From assembly GCA_951802425.1 (NCBI GenBank), contig OX637798.1, forward strand, positions 2,604,001-2,668,000: a stretch of DNA of 64,000 nt. Direction: 5' to 3'. Below the pieces are notes generated by a model. The model saw only the letters and a program-made list of their open reading frames with translations, was not told the DNA's origin and did no database searches. Position numbers and translations under genes: made by a program. Shown piece after piece: positions 11,224 to 24,422 of this stretch; the stretch's first letter is position 1; each line of letters begins with the position of its first letter. Source of the stretch: Clavaria fumosa (Eukaryota; Basidiomycota; Agaricomycetes; Agaricales; Clavariaceae).

Positions 11224-11943
11224 TTTGAATCAAAATGTGTACTTAAATCTTAGTGAGAGGATTTGCATAACAGCCTCAGGTCTGAATAATAATCAGAGAT
11301 GCCAAACTACCACAGGAAGCCCTGTGCTATCATTTCCAAGTCCATAAGCACAGCACTTCTCAGCATCAAATATGTAGCCTCCAGAGACTTCCTGACACAG
11401 TTATTTTTCATGCAGCTTGCTTAGGCAAGAAGATATACAGGTATTGTTAGAAAGCCATGTCCCATTGGGTTGAAGCAAGAATGTTATGATAGCACTATCA
11501 CACTAACGAATTTACCTCAAGAGAAGCAAGGCTGATAATGAGCAGAGGCAAAGCTGACAACAGACAAAGTGATGCTGATGTACAGAGAATGAAAGCTTCA
11601 CCTCATGAAGAGACATATTATCATATATTTTGATCAAGATTACATCCAGGTCAGAAGATAATGATAGATACAGCTGGTCACTGCAGGAGCGGAAAGAAGG
11701 CCAAAACAAAACAAAAAAAGGAAGAAAAATAAATAAACCGAGAAACAACACCGCTGAGATGCACGAGGGGAGGCGTTCCGCATTGACGACTATCATGAGC
11801 GAGTAGCAATAGATACAAAAAAAACAAGAAAAGGGTAAAGGTGGGGAGAGGCTGAATGGCTGAATGGCGAAAAATGAATAGATTATGCACTATTACAAGG
11901 CGAGCGCTTGAGACAAAGCCGTGAAATGAGAGGGCAGGGGCGT
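11224..11943. other. NLR2 3' flank, conserved non-coding array segment
   Basis: Same conserved flank as after NLR1, with no gene seen. The distal half is probably G-alpha 3' untranslated sequence. Confidence 0.55.
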
Positions 11944-14106
11944 TTACATTAGTTCTGCGTGGCGCAGATGGTCTCGCAGTATGATCTCTTCGACTGAGGG
12001 AAAGTGGGCGGTTGGTCAGTCACAAGCTCGCTGAAAAGAGGGTGCAGATGGGGAGGGGAGACCAGAGGAGGCTTACCGGTGCCCAGGGTGACTGCCGTGG
12101 ATTCCGTATCCTGTGCGCACAGATACCATCAATCGGCCAATACGTATAATGACTGAAGTAAGGTGAAAGAAGAAGGGGAGTGGTTCAGGGGAGCGTTTCC
12201 GTTGTATTTCCCTGAAGTGCTGCTGGAAATCTTGAGAAGGCAACCATCAGACAATAAGGAAAAAAGCGAAACGAAATGGGATAGAATGACACGAACACTT
12301 GGTCGCAGTAGGTAGGTCGTTCTTCCGATCACCAAAGCTGGGCACGCTGTCCCTGATGCGGACGCCGCGGCGCAGCTTCGAGTCGAGGATGTCGCACTTG
12401 TTGAGGAAGAGGATCATCTGCGTTGTGCTAGCCACTTGCACGCGCATACCGCCTGCCACAGCAGGTAGCTGTCCTCGAGCCTGTTCACTCGCCGGTCCTC
12501 CAAGAGCTTCTCGTCGAAGCACGAGATGGGCGCGGGGAAGATGATCGCGTTCACGTCGTCGAAGGAGGAGTACCATGCCGCGCGCTGGCGCACTGTGAAG
12601 ACGTGGGGGGGGGAGTTGGTCAGCCGGTCTGGACACCCACATGTATAAGTGGTACGCACGGATGACCGGGTCCCGCCCACATCGTACATGAGCCATTCCT
12701 GGCCAACCCTGCGACCTGTATCGGTTTAACGGAGGGGCGGTCAGGATGAAGGCCGCTTTCAAAGGGAAGGGGAGAAATAAAGAAGATGGAACGTACCGTG
12801 GTCAAACACGAATTTGTACTCTTGCACGCCAAGCGTGCGCAGACGGGCTCGATTGACATCTGCGTCCGTCGGCCGGTAGTGGCGCGTGGCGGCTCGCTCG
12901 ACGTCGTTTTAGGAAGCTGCACAGGGGGCAAAGGGAGTCAGCACAGCAACGAAAGAGCAATAATAATAATAATAAAGCAATAGTCCTGACCACCAGGTCG
13001 ATACGCACAATTCTGGGGTCTCCTCAAGCCTGACGTTCCGCTTGGCCAGAGCGGACCGCGACATAGGGCCCTCCCATATCGCCTTCATGTCGTCCGCGCA
13101 CGATGCAATGACTTACTTCCGTGATCTCGTTCCGCTCCGCGCCCCAACCGCGCCTCGCCGCGGGGGCCGGCTGCTGCGCCTCTCCCGCGGCAGCAGCCGC
13201 AGCGGCGGCGGCCCGCCCACAGCGGAAGCGGTCCAGTGCGGTCTTCCACCCGTTGTGCGAGTTGATCGAGAACTCTTGCTGCTGCTGAACGCAGAATGCC
13301 GGGGCAGGTGTCCGTGTCGTCGAACGGCGCGGCGGTCGTGATGGAGGTGGAGTGCACCTCGCTCGCCGCGGCGCAGAGACGCCGCTCGAATGCGCCGCAG
13401 CGGCTAGAGGCGGAGCTTCAGGAGACGGTGTTTTTCGGTGAAATGCTGCTGCTGCAGGTGGTGTGGGTGCAGCGAGGACGAGAGACGCCAGTGGGGATAC
13501 CAGCTATGGTGGCGGAGGAAGAGGGGGCGCCTGTAGCGGTGGGCAGGGGAGAGGGAGTGGAGGTTTAGGAGGGCCGAGCCATTTCGTCGGAGAGGAGGTC
13601 GAGCACGGTGTTGACATTGCAGACGTGGTTGGGCTGGATGACAGTGCACCATGAGGCATGTTCTTCCTGCTATTCACGGCGGGCGTAGGTGAGCTGGAAG
13701 TCTGTGGTGCATTTGTGTGGTGCGGGTTCCAGAGTGTTAGCGGTGGGATCAAAGAGCGTCAGAGTTGGATCACCAAGAGACGAGTGGCGCACTTTGGAGG
13801 GTGGGGGATTTACCTGGTAGACGTCGTTTGATCAGCCAGTGAAAAACAGTGGGGTTAATGATGATGGACATGGGTGTGGGAGAAATAATAAGACGCACCG
13901 CTCTCGCTCTGTCCCAGGAGGGAGACCTTGACGCGGCGCTTCTTGCATCGGAGCGCCGCCTTTTCCTGGCGGATCTACTCGTCGATCTCCTCGTCGACGC
14001 GGCGGGCGTGGGACTCGGCGAGTTCGCGCGCCTCGCGCTTTGCCGGCGTCTTGTCACGTGGGGGCGCGAGGACGGCGGTGAGTGGGTCGTCGTCATTGAT
14101 GCGCAT
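11944..14106 (-). pseudogene. G-alpha subunit relic type A, near full length
   Basis: Read on the minus strand from the ATG at 14106, the N-terminus starts MRINDDDPL and has an in-frame stop (DEEIDE*IRQEKAAL). The P-loop VSLLGQSESG is split by an intron from KSPTLQ. Then come the helical domain (SWR/VIQL, CADDMKA), the RARxxTLGVQ switch I region, the VGG switch II, DDVNAII, DEKLLEDRRVNRLEDSYLLW, the guanine-specificity motif FLNKCDIL, FREIQRK and the C-terminal VKEIILRDHLRH, ending at TAA 11944-11946. An intact protein would be the GTPase subunit that couples receptors to cAMP or MAPK signalling. Frameshifts between blocks and the stop argue for a pseudogene. A spliced isoform avoiding all of them looks unlikely but cannot be excluded by eye. 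Confidence 0.8.
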
Positions 14107-14639
14107 GTCTTGGGCGGGGGTTCTGGGTGGATGGATGGAGAGAAGGGGAAAGGGGCGAGATGGAGGGGTGCGGGTACGGATACGGGTGAGGTGCAAGACG
14201 GGTGTCGTGGATGAGGAAGAGGAGGAGGAGGAGGAGGAGGAGAAGAAGGGAGCTGTGAGCGTTGTAGGATTAAAAAGATGAGAGAAATTTCGTAATTGAA
14301 TCATCGAATGAAAATCCTTCCCCAGACTGGAAGGTGAATCATGGATCGGATAGAATGTCGTTTCGGTCTCGCATTCGTCTGAACGAGAAGTGACCCCGAG
14401 ATTTGATGAGTCGATGACATCATCGGGGTTGCGACCCCTTGCACCACATGACCTTGATCCTCGCAGTAATCTCGATGCCATCTTTAGCGGATATATCACT
14501 TGCTTTCCCTCACCGGACAAAGGGAGTTTTACTGAGTACATCTATGGACTATTCATAGTACTGCATTCGAGCTGGTCATGTCACTTCAATTACCCTTCAA
14601 TTGAGATGTGTTTGATTGCTCTCTCTCAACCTAGACATG
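14107..14639. other. Divergent spacer between G-alpha and NHX relics, with GAG microsatellite
   Basis: Non-coding. It contains a purine tract of GAG/GAAG triplets at about 14,210-14,250, also present near 30,610 and 41,140. It probably held the divergent promoters of the ancestral G-alpha and NHX genes. Confidence 0.5.
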
Positions 14640-15617
14640 GAATGTCCATGTCAGGCATCGTGTCCCTCCTATTTTGTGCATCACTTTGAAGCACTACGCG
14701 TACCACATCATGTCCCAAAGGACACGCTCTCACAGCTTTCAGAGAATTTCATCTTCATCTACCTCGGATTATCGCTATTCACGAGCCCGCCAAGTTCAGA
14801 GAAGGTCACAAATTACGTCAAGCCACTCTTCATTGCTATCACACGCTATGCCCCCGTCTTTCCCTTCTCTGAGGCCATCAACTTCTTCTACAGGCACGCC
14901 CGCAGCCAGCAGAACGAAGAGCTGCCGCATTCACAGCAGATGACGCTCTTCTGGGCTGGTCTGCGCGGAGCCGTCGGTGTCGCTCTGGCTGCGGGCTTCA
15001 AAGGGCCCAACGCGCAGACGCTCCGGACGACCGTGCTCATCGTCGTCGTGCTCACTGTCATCCTCTTTGGGGGGACGTCGGCGCAGATGCCCGAGATCCA
15101 CGGAATCCGCACGGGGATCGAGGGCAGGTAAGCGTCTAGCAACGAGGAGGACGGCGGCGATGGATGGAATCACCGTGGTACGCGCCTATGCAAACTTGGG
15201 CGATGGCGGCCCTACTTTGACGACGAGCCATCATATCTGACGCCCAGGAGACAGACGTTCCCACGCAGCGAGTCTGCGCGGGTCAGCACTCACTACGGGT
15301 CGTACAACCATCAGCACGGGCATGCGCAGATGGTAAACCCAGGCGCGCTGTTCTCAGCTGTGTCGTCGGAGCCGTACGAGTCGGACAGGGAGGAGGTACT
15401 GCCGATGGCGCCGACGACGTCCGCTGGTGGTGGTAGTCGTGGGAACGGCGGCGAGGAGGGGCAGGGGCGGACGGCGGATGGGGAGCTCGTTGGGGGCGAG
15501 GACGGCCAGTGGTTCCAAGCGCTTGACGAGCCGTATCCGCTGCCAATCTTCTCGAACGCGACGGCGAGCCGGACGTTCCACGCGTGCAAGGCACGGATTT
15601 GGGGGCAGGGGATGTAG
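14640..15617 (+). pseudogene. NHX C-terminal fragment, module 2
   Basis: Starts around MSGIVSLLFC and continues with remnants of YHIMSQRT, ENFIFIYLGL (shifted), SSEKVTNYVKPLFIAIT, PFSEAINFFYRHARS and FWAGLRGAVGVALAAGF. The frame stops after GIRTGIEGR, and the acidic tail follows in another frame (DDGQWFQALDE region). Transmembrane helices of the first two thirds of an exchanger are missing. Confidence 0.75.
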
Positions 15618-16233
15618 GGGGAGGTTGGACACTCCGATCGAGAGCGAAGGCGAGGAAAGGGGCGCGGAGGTAGATTTAGGAGGGGCTGGGGCGTAACGGT
15701 GGTGAGCGCCGGGATGGGAATGCGGTCAGCGTCACGGGCTCTGCGCTGCCCCTTGGGACTGTAGAGAGCCGTATGGAGCGAGGATTTTCGAGCCCAAAAC
15801 TGAGGGCGACTCCACTTGATGGGCAGAGCAACAGCAACAGCAGAGATAGGTTGTTGTAATATTTACACGCGGTTAGCTTCGGGCTGCCTAGTCTGCTGTC
15901 TTATTTTTCTCTCTTGTCCGTAAACATTGCATATTCATATTTGATCAGGATTACATCTAGGTCAAAGGTGAGAATGATACGGCTGGGCACTGGGAACGGA
16001 CAGAAGACCAAAATCAATATATAAAGAAACAGCATCACAGAGATGGACGAGGAGGTATACCGCGTTGTAAGGTTGACGACTATCATGAGCGAGTAGCGAT
16101 ACATATAAAAGTATGGAATCAGTCGAGATGGGGAGAGGCCGAACGACGAACAAGCATAGATTACGCACCATTACAAGGCGAGCGCTTGAGACAAAGCCAT
16201 AAGCGAGATGGAAGGGGTGGGCGATAGTTAGAT
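15618..16233. other. Spacer between NHX and G-alpha type B relics
   Basis: No gene seen. The right half (about 15,925-16,230) is homologous to the sequence beyond the type A G-alpha stop, so both G-alpha relics in a unit share the same 3' flank and arose by duplication of one gene. Confidence 0.5.
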
Positions 16234-16700
16234 TACAGTAACTCTGTGTGGCGCAGATAGTCTCGCAGAATGATTCCTTCAACTGAAGAAAACAGGCAGT
16301 CAGTCACGAGTTTGCTGTAAACAGGGTGCGGAAGAGGAGGGGGTAGTGAAAAGAGGTTTACTGGTGGCAAAAATGATCGTCGCAATTTCCGTATACTGTG
16401 CGCGCAGATACAATCAACGCGGAATCAGCTAAATGTCAATGCGCACGATGGTTGAAGTAACATGGAAGTAACGTGGAAGAAGAAGGAGAATAGTTCGGGG
16501 GAGTGTTTCAGGTGTATCTTCCTGAAAAATCGTCATGTCAGAGGAAGATAATAGGGCAAAAAGAGAAAGAAGAAGGACCATCTGCGTGCGCGCGAGCAAG
16601 GGGCTCGTGCACACCACATTCCACAGCCGGTAGCTGTCCACGCTCGGGTCCTTTACGAGCTTCTGGGGGACGTGGTTTGGGGGAGGGCGCGAAGAGGTAG
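16234..16700 (-). pseudogene. G-alpha relic type B, C-terminal fragment
   Basis: The minus strand ends VEGIILRDYLRHTELL at TAA 16234-16236. Upstream, after an intron, is TEIATIIFAT, then a degraded KHSPEL...FFFHVTS exon, then SVDSYRLWNVVCTSPLLART. The guanine-specificity motif NKxD and everything N-terminal to the KLVEDPSVDS region are gone. Diverged from type A, which reads VKEIILRDHLRH and TEATAVTLGT. It faces away from NLR3 with about 120 bp between them. Confidence 0.7.
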
Positions 16701-16823
16701 ATTTGGCAGGTCGGCGTCACATGACACCAGAGCCGGAATTGACCGCCATCGATAAGCATCGTCGATACCGTAAGCATCGTCGTCGCAAACTTGCATCTTT
16801 CGTCGACACTACTAATATCAATC
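16701..16823 (+). promoter_or_regulatory. NLR3 proximal promoter
   Basis: Conserved NLR upstream block with two TAAGCATCGTCG copies (16753-16764, 16771-16782) and the leader motif ACTACTAATATCAATC before the ATG. Confidence 0.45.
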
Positions 16824-19800
16824 ATGCGCAAAGCTGTTGACACCACCCTCGCGAAGCTAAAGTCGTCTACAGGACCTCATTCTCTTGCCTTCATTAGCCT
16901 CCAGAATGCTCTTGCACTTCTCAAGGAGGTTGCGGGGAAGTCGGGTGTACCAGGACTGCAGGAAGGTATCAAAGGACTAGTGGTTCTCCTCGATGCTATT
17001 CAAGTGTGTGAAACATCTCATTTATCGTCCCGTCGCATTACTCGCTAACCATCCACACAGAAAACCTCACAGAATAACAGTGACTTGGAATCACTCGACC
17101 GTCGTGTTCGAGACTTGCATATCATGCTGCAAGAGGCATCCGATGGGGGGACCCTGCCTACAGGAATGACTGACCGTATCAACCACTTGTCTGAGTGAGT
17201 CACCATCTCCCCAGTGTAATATTTTGTCAATCTCAGTCTCGAATGGCAGATCATGGAAGTCTGTCGGTGAACAGGCACAGCGTATGATCACGCGCAACCA
17301 CTTGAGGCGTTTCCTCACTCGCGACCGTGATACTGTTGAGATTATGGGCCTCATCTCTGCAATCAATGACTCAATACATCAATTTCTGGTAAGTAAATGG
17401 CCTGTACTTTTCAGAGACCATGATTGAGTGGTGGCTACCCCAAGGTTCAAAGTACACTTGCCATTGAGTCCGCCCTTGGAGTAAGTTCATAAAGTAACAT
17501 AGTTACTCAGATGTGACTGACTAATTGCTAGGAACATGCTGCCCGAGCTGAGGAACATGCTGCCCGAGTTGAGGAACATGCTGCTCGAGCTGAGGCTAGC
17601 CTTCAGGTTTGTCTCTTCCTGTCAGTGTCCTTATCTTGTTCATTATGTTCATCATATAATTAATTTATCAGGAAATCAAGACAAGGCTCGATGACTACAG
17701 TATGGTTTATTCATAATTTGATTTAGTGCTTTACTTATGTTTGGTCCGCAGCTGGTCTCAATCTGCCTCATGCCACCACTGCTGGCTTCAGTTGCAACAA
17801 TAAGCTAGTCCCATGTCTTGATGGTACTCGGAAACAGATTCTTGATGAGCTATATCAATGGATTGGTCATGATATCGAAGACCTCTCCCAGGAGGGCATA
17901 CTCACATCCTCTGACCATTTATGTGTCATGGGGACTCGGCAGATATTTTGGATCAATGGTGTAGCTGGGAGTGGGAAGACTACAATTGCTTACACTGCTG
18001 CAGAGTTCTGTGAGGACAAAGGAATGCTTGCTGCAAGCTTCTTCTGCTCCAGGGATAATGCTGATTGCAGCAACCTTAATTTGGTTTTCACCACCATTGC
18101 CTATCAGTTGGGACAGTTTTGTCCAGAGTTCAAGGCTGGTCTTGCAGAAGTGATCAGGTCAAATCCTGATATTGTCTATTCCAATGTCTCCTATCAGTTG
18201 AAAAAGATGATTGTCAAGCCATTGCTTGCTATGAGGAATAGGTTCCCTCAAGGTTTAGTGGTGATTGATGCTCTGGATGAATGCAAGGATGACAGTTCTA
18301 CATCCACCATTCTGGCATCTTTGTCTCAACACATTGACAAGTTGTCCCCATTGCAATTCCTCATCACCAGTAGACCAATTCTCCAGATCACTGGAGCTTT
18401 TCAACATCCACATCTCATCAATGCAACCAGGCCATTGATTCTTCATCAAGTCAAGTTGGATGTCATTAAAAGTGATATCCAGTACTATCTGAAATGGCAC
18501 CTTGGTGCCATCAAGCAGAAATATCACATTCCTGGTACCTGGCCATCTTCAAGAGATGTTGAAGACTTGACCCATATGTCTTCAGGCCTGTTCATATTTG
18601 CTGCTACTGCAGCAAGATTCATTGATGCTGCTGATCCCAGGGGGCAATTGAAGATACTTTTGAACACTAAATCTGCTACTGGCTTCTCTCCTCTGCAGCA
18701 TCTGGATCAGTTGTACTCCCAAGTGCTCAACACTGCATTCCCAGATATTTCTGATCACTCTGGAGCCAAATTGCAATTGGTTCTGGGTGCCATTGTCACC
18801 CTTCAGGATCCTCTCCCATCAGATCAATTGGAGGATTTGCTTGGTTGTGATGTCTATGGTTATCTTCAGCATTTACAGGCAATCATCACCCTTCCGAATG
18901 ATAGTGTTGGAGTTATTAGATTGATCCACCCATCATTCTTTGATTTCATTGTGGATTCTACCAGATGCCATGATGAGCAGTTTAGAATCAATCTTGAAGA
19001 GCAGCACACCATCATGGCAGAGAAATGCTTGACCATGATGAAAAGGCTAAAGAAGGATATTTGTGGCATAAGAGATCCCACCAAATTCAACCATGAGGTT
19101 CCAGATCTCTCAGAGATGATATCCAATCACATCTCATGCAGCCTGCAGTATGCATGTAGATATTGGGGTGTGCATGTTTGCAGTGGCAAGCTTTCAAGTG
19201 ATGTGTTGAAGCTGCTGGAGGATTTCTGCTCAAATCATTTATTACACTGGATAGAGGTCTGCAGCCTTCTTGGGCATCTGAGAAATGCATTGCAAATGTT
19301 GGCATCTGTGCATGCCTGTCTTGCAGTAAGTGCATATCCTTGTCAGTTGAGGTTGTCAAAACTAACATGTAATCCTTTCTGCAGATCAGGAAAGATGTGC
19401 ATATGACAGTCTCAGCACTGTTATATGATGGTGAAAGATTGATTCAAGAGTTCTTTCCAGCCATCAGTGTCTCTGCCTTGCAGGTGTATTTTACAGCTTT
19501 GCCCTTCACCCCAACTGGCACTGAACTATACAATACCTATCACAAGCAGATGGAGGGTGCAGTGATAGTGCAAGGGGCATTACCAAAAGAATGGAGCGCA
19601 TGTATACAGGTCCTAGAGGGCCATTCTGATTGTGTCACCTCAGTGTCATTGTCTCCAGATGGCACAAGGATAATTTCAGGGTCTTTTGACAAGACATTGA
19701 GAGTATGGGATGCAGTCACTGGTACTCATCTGGAGACCCTTGAGGGCCATTTTGATGAGGTCACATCAGTGTCATTCTCTCCAGATGGCACAAGGATTGT

Positions 19801-21493
19801 TTCAGGGTCTTGTGACAATACAGTAAGAGTGTGGGATGCAGTCACTGGTGCTCATCTGCAGACACTTGAGGGCCATTCTGATTATGTCAGATCAGTGTCA
19901 TTCTCTTCAGATGGCACAAGGATTGTTTCAGGGTCTGATGACCAGACAGTGAGAGTGTGGGATACAGTCACTGGTGCTCATCTGCAGACACTTGAGGGCC
20001 ATTCTCATTATGTCAGATCAGTGTCATTCTCTTCAGATGGCACAAGGATAATTTCAGGGTCTTTTGACAAGACATTGAGAGTATGGGATGCAGTCACTGG
20101 TGCTCATCTGCAGACCCTTGAGGGCCATTTTGATGATGTCAGATCAGTGTCATTCTCTCCAGATGGCACAAGGATAGTTTCAGGGTCTGATGACAAGACA
20201 GTGAGAGTGTGGGATACAGTCACTGGTGCTCATCTACAGACACTTGAGGGCCATTCTGATTATGTCAGATCAGTGTCATTCTCTTCAGATGGCACAAGGA
20301 TTGTTTCAGGGTCTGATGACAAGACAGTGAGAGTGTGGGATACAGTCACTGGTGCTCATCTGCAGACACTTGAGGGCCATTCTGATTATGTCAGATCAGT
20401 GTCATTCTCTTCAGATGGCACAAGGATTGTTTCAGGGTCTGATGACCAGACAGTGAGAGTGTGGGATACAGTCACTGGTGCTCATCTGCAGACCCTTGAG
20501 GGCCATTTTGATGAGGTCAGATCAGTGTCATTCTCTTCAGATGGCACAAGGATTGTTTCAGGGTCTTGTGACAATACAGTAAGAGTGTGGGATGCAGTCA
20601 CTGGTGCTCATCTGCAGACACTTGAGGGCCATTCTGATTATGTCAGATCAGTGTCATTCTCTTCAGATGGCACAAGGATTGTTTCAGGGTCTGATGACCA
20701 GACAGTGAGAGTGTGGGATACAGTCACTGGTGCTCATCTGCAGACACTTGAGGGCGATTCTGATTGGGTCTTGCCAATTACATTATCTCCAGATGGCACA
20801 AGGATTGTTTCAGGGTCTGCAGATAAGACAGTGAGAGTGTGGGATACAGTCACTGGTGCTCATCTGCAGACACTTGAGGGCCATTCTGATTGGGTCTTGC
20901 CAATGTCATTCTCTCCAGATTGCACAAGGATTGTTTCAGGGTCTGCAGATAAGACAGTGAGAGTGTGGGATACAGTCACTGGTGCTCATCTGCAGACACT
21001 TGAGGGCCATTCTGATTATGTCACATCAGTGTCATTCTCTTCAGATGGCACAAGGATTGTTTCAGGGTCTGATGACAAGACAGTGAGAGTGTGGGACACA
21101 GTCACTGGTGCTCATCTGCAGACACTTGAGGGCCATTCTAATTATCTCACCTCAGTGTCATTCACTCCAGATGGCACAAGGATTGTTTCAGGCTCTAAAG
21201 ATGGGACAGTGAGAGTATGGGATGCAGGAAGTGGGGTCCTTCATATCATTCATGGTGATTCAAACATGGGGAGGTCATGGCCATACCTCATCAATAATGG
21301 ATGGATATCCACTTCTTTCACAAGGCATAAGCTTTGTTGGATTCCTGTGACTTATCGTCACATATATGCATCCACTATTGATCAAGTGGCAGTGGTCACA
21401 CTCCAGAATTCCATCATTTCCCTCCAATTCACTTCTTTGCATTCCTACCTCCACACACAGGTTCAAATACCTCTGCCTTCCTATATTCCTTAG
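16824..21493 (+). CDS. NLR3: complete NACHT-WD40 STAND protein, 13 WD repeats
   Basis: Exons 16824-17003, 17061-17194, 17250-17388, 17445-17480, 17532-17606, 17672-17699, 17752-19325, 19385-21493 give about 1,424 aa. Domain order and positions match NLR2 up to the WD region (Walker A about residue 267, WD40 from about 802). Intron 4 is 51 nt, not 58, a deletion shared only with NLR5. The NACHT exon carries the LLGCDVYGYLQHLQ variant, also shared only with NLR5. The tail has INNGWISTSF and LCWIPVTYR and stops normally at 21493. The frame is intact throughout. Function as in NLR2 is inferred from architecture. Confidence 0.9.
19622..21259 (+). repeat. 13 WD40 repeats of NLR3
   Basis: Thirteen exact 126-bp units. 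HSDYV units dominate (3, 6, 7, 9, 12) and several are identical, so turnover inside the block was recent. Units 10 and 11 share the unusual SDWVLP start; unit 10 has lost the initial His (DSDWV) and unit 11 has SPDCT instead of SPDGT. Confidence 0.95.
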
Positions 21494-22282
21494 CCATTGT
21501 CTATCGTGTACATCACCAAGCACAGGCCCAGCAGTGTAAAGATGATGAAGTGAGGAATAAAATGTAACTTGAATCAGAATGTGTACTTAAATCTTAGCAA
21601 GAGAATTTGCATAACAGTCTGAGTCACTTCTTTTGTACAGTATGTTGGTGGTCTGAATAATAATCAGAGCTACCAAAATGATGCAGGAAGGTTTGTGCCA
21701 TTGGTTCCAAGTCCATATACACAGCACTTCCCAGCATCAAATAAGCTATTTTTATGCAACATGCTTAAGCAAGAAGATATACAGGTATTGTTAGAAAGCC
21801 ATGCCCCAATGGGTTGAAGCAAGAATGTTATGATAGCACCATCACACTAAAAAATTTTACCTCAAGAGAAGCAAGGCTGATGATGAGCAGAGGCAAAGCT
21901 GACAACAGACGAAGTGATGCTGATGTACAGAGAATGAAAGCTTCACCTCATGAAGAGACATATTATCATATATTTTGATCAAGATTACATCCAGGTCAGA
22001 AGATAATGATAGATACAGCTGGTCACTGCAGGAGCGGAAAGAAGGCCAAAACAAAACAAAAAAAGGAAGAAAAATAAATAAACCGAGAAACAACACCGCT
22101 GAGATGCACGAGGGGAGGCGTTCCGCATTGACGACTATCATGAGCGAGTAGCGATAGATACAAAAAAAAAAAAGAAAAGGGTAAAGGTGGGGGAGAGGCT
22201 GAATGGCGAAAAATGAATAGATTATGCACTATTACAAGGCGAGCACTTGAGACAAAGCCGCGAAATGAGAGGGCGGGGGCGT
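21494..22282. other. NLR3 3' flank, conserved non-coding array segment
   Basis: No gene seen; homologous to the other NLR 3' flanks, with a small deletion near 21,745. Confidence 0.55.
21556..21561 (+). terminator. Candidate poly(A) signal of NLR3
   Basis: AATAAA about 65 bp after the stop, at the conserved position. Confidence 0.4.
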
Positions 22283-24393
22283 TTACATTAGTTCTGCGTG
22301 GCGCAGGTGGTCTCGCAGTATGATCTCTTTGACTGAGGGAAAGTGGGCGGTTGGTCAGTCACAAGCTCGCTGAAAAAAGGGTGCGGATGGGGAGGGGAGA
22401 CCAGAGGAGGCTTACCGGTGCCCAGGGTGACCGCCGTGGCTTCCGTATCCTGTGCGCACAGATACCATCAACGCAGAATGGGCGAAACGAAGGCCAATAC
22501 GTACAATGACTGAAGTGAGGTGGAAGAAGAAGGGGCGTGGCTCGGGGGAGTGTTTCCGTTGTATTTCCCTGAAGTGCTGCTGGAAGTCTTGAGAAGGCAA
22601 CCATCAAACAACAAGGAAAGAAGCGAAATGAAATGGGATAGAACGACACGAACACTTGGTTGCAGTAGGTAGGTCGTTCTTCCGATCGCCAAAGCTGGGC
22701 ACGCTGTCCCTGATGCGAACGCTGCGGCGCAGCTTCGAGTCGAGGATGTCGCGCTTATTGAGGAAGAGCATCATCTGTGTGTGCGCGAGCCACTTGCACG
22801 CGCACACCGCCCGCCACAGCAGGTAGCTGTCCTTGAGCCGGTTCACGTGCCGATCCTCCACGAGCTTCTCGTCGAAGCACGAGATTGGCGCGAGGAAGAT
22901 GATCGCATTCACGTCGTCGAAGGAGGAGTACCATGCCGCGCGCTGGCGCACTGTGAAGATGTGGGGGGGGAGTTGGTCAGCCGGTCTGGACACCCACATG
23001 TATAAGTGGTACGCACGGATGACCGGGTCCCGCCCACATCGTACATGAGCCATTCCTGGCCAACCCTGCGACCTGTACCAATTCAACGGAGGGGCGGTCA
23101 GGATGAAGGCCGCTTTCAAAGGGAGGGTGGGGGAAATAAAGAGAATGGGACGCACCGTGGTCAAACACGAATTTGTACCCTTGCACGCCAAGTGTGCGCA
23201 GACGGGCTCGAATGACATCTGCGTCCGTCGGCTGGTAGTGGCGCGTGGCACTCCGCTCGACGTCGTTCAGGAAGCTACGCAGGGGCAAAGCAGGTCAGCA
23301 CGCAGTACAGCAACGAAAGAGCAATAATAATAATAATAAAGCAATAGTCCTGACCACCAGGTCGATGCGCACAACCCTGGGGTCTCCTCAAGCCTGACGC
23401 TCCGCTTGGTCAGAGCGGACCGCAACATAGGCTCCTCACATATCGCCTTCATGTCGTCTGCGCACGACGCAATGATTTCCATGATGTCGTTCAGCTCCGT
23501 GCCCCAACCGCGCCTCGCAACAGGGGTCGGCTGCTGCGCCTCTCCCGCAGCAGCAGCCGCAGCGACGGCGGCCCGCCCACAGCGGAAGCGGTCCAGTGCG
23601 GTCTTCCACCCGTTGCGCGAGTTGATCGAGAACTCTTGCTGCTGCTGCACACAGAACGCCGGGGCTCGTGTCCGTGTCATCGAACGGCGCGGCGGTTGTG
23701 ATGGAGGTGGAGTGCGCCTCGCTCGCGACGGCGCCGAGACGCCGCTCGAATGCGCCGCAGCGGCTCGAGGCAGAGCTTCAGGAGACGGTGTTTTTCGGCG
23801 AAATGCTGCTGCTGCTGCTGCTGCTGCAGGTGGTGTGGTTGCAGCGAGGACGAGAGACGCCGGTGGGGGTGCCAGCTATGGTGGCAGAGGAAGAGGGGGC
23901 GCCTGTAGTGGTGGTCGGGGGAGAGGGTGTGGAGGTTTAGGAGCGCCGGGCCATTTCGTCAGGGAGGAGGTCGAGTACGGTGTTGACATTGCGGACGAGG
24001 TCGAGCTGGATGACGGCACGCCATGAGGCGCATTCTTCCTGCCATTCATGGCGGGCGTAGGTGAGCTGGAAGTCTGTGGTGCGTTTGTGTGGTGGGGGTT
24101 CCATAGTGTCAGCGGTAGGATCAACGAGCGTCAGAGTGGGCACCAAGAGATGGTTGGCGCACTTTTGAGGGTGGGGGATTTACCTGGTAGACGTTGTTTG
24201 ATCAGCCAGTGAAAAACAGTGGGGTTAACGATGATGGACGTGGGTGTGGGAGAAACAATAAGACGCACCGCTCTCGCTCTGTCCCAGGAGGGAGACCTTG
24301 ACGCGACGCTTCTTGCATTAGAGTGCCGCCTTTTCCTGACGGATCTGCTCGTCGACCTCCTTGCTGACGCGGGACTCGGCGAGCTCGTCACGT
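22283..24393 (-). pseudogene. G-alpha relic type A, module 3, cut by the LINE
   Basis: Minus-strand order is P-loop remnants (about 24,290-24,170), LTYARHEWQEECASWRAVIQ ending in a stop after DEMARRS, CADDMKAI, DADVIRARLRTLGVQGYKF (about 23,250-23,170), VNAIIFLAPISCFDEKL, FLNKRDIL, FREIQRKHSPEP and the C-terminal exon ending at TAA 22283-22285. The specificity motif reads NKRD instead of NKCD, which keeps Asn, Lys and Asp. The stop and frame changes make it a pseudogene. The N-terminal tip continues beyond the LINE at 30440-30496. Confidence 0.8.
24381..24393. repeat. Left target-site duplication of the LINE
   Basis: GAGCTCGTCACGT is identical to 30440-30452 and directly abuts the element. 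Confidence 0.9.
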
Positions 24394-24422
24394 CATCACG
24401 GGTTGCCGTTTACAAACACGAC

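Noticed and set aside
11944..14106. G-alpha copy as a functional gene
   Set aside because: An in-frame stop in the N-terminal exon and frame changes between conserved blocks; similar but different lesions in the other modules.
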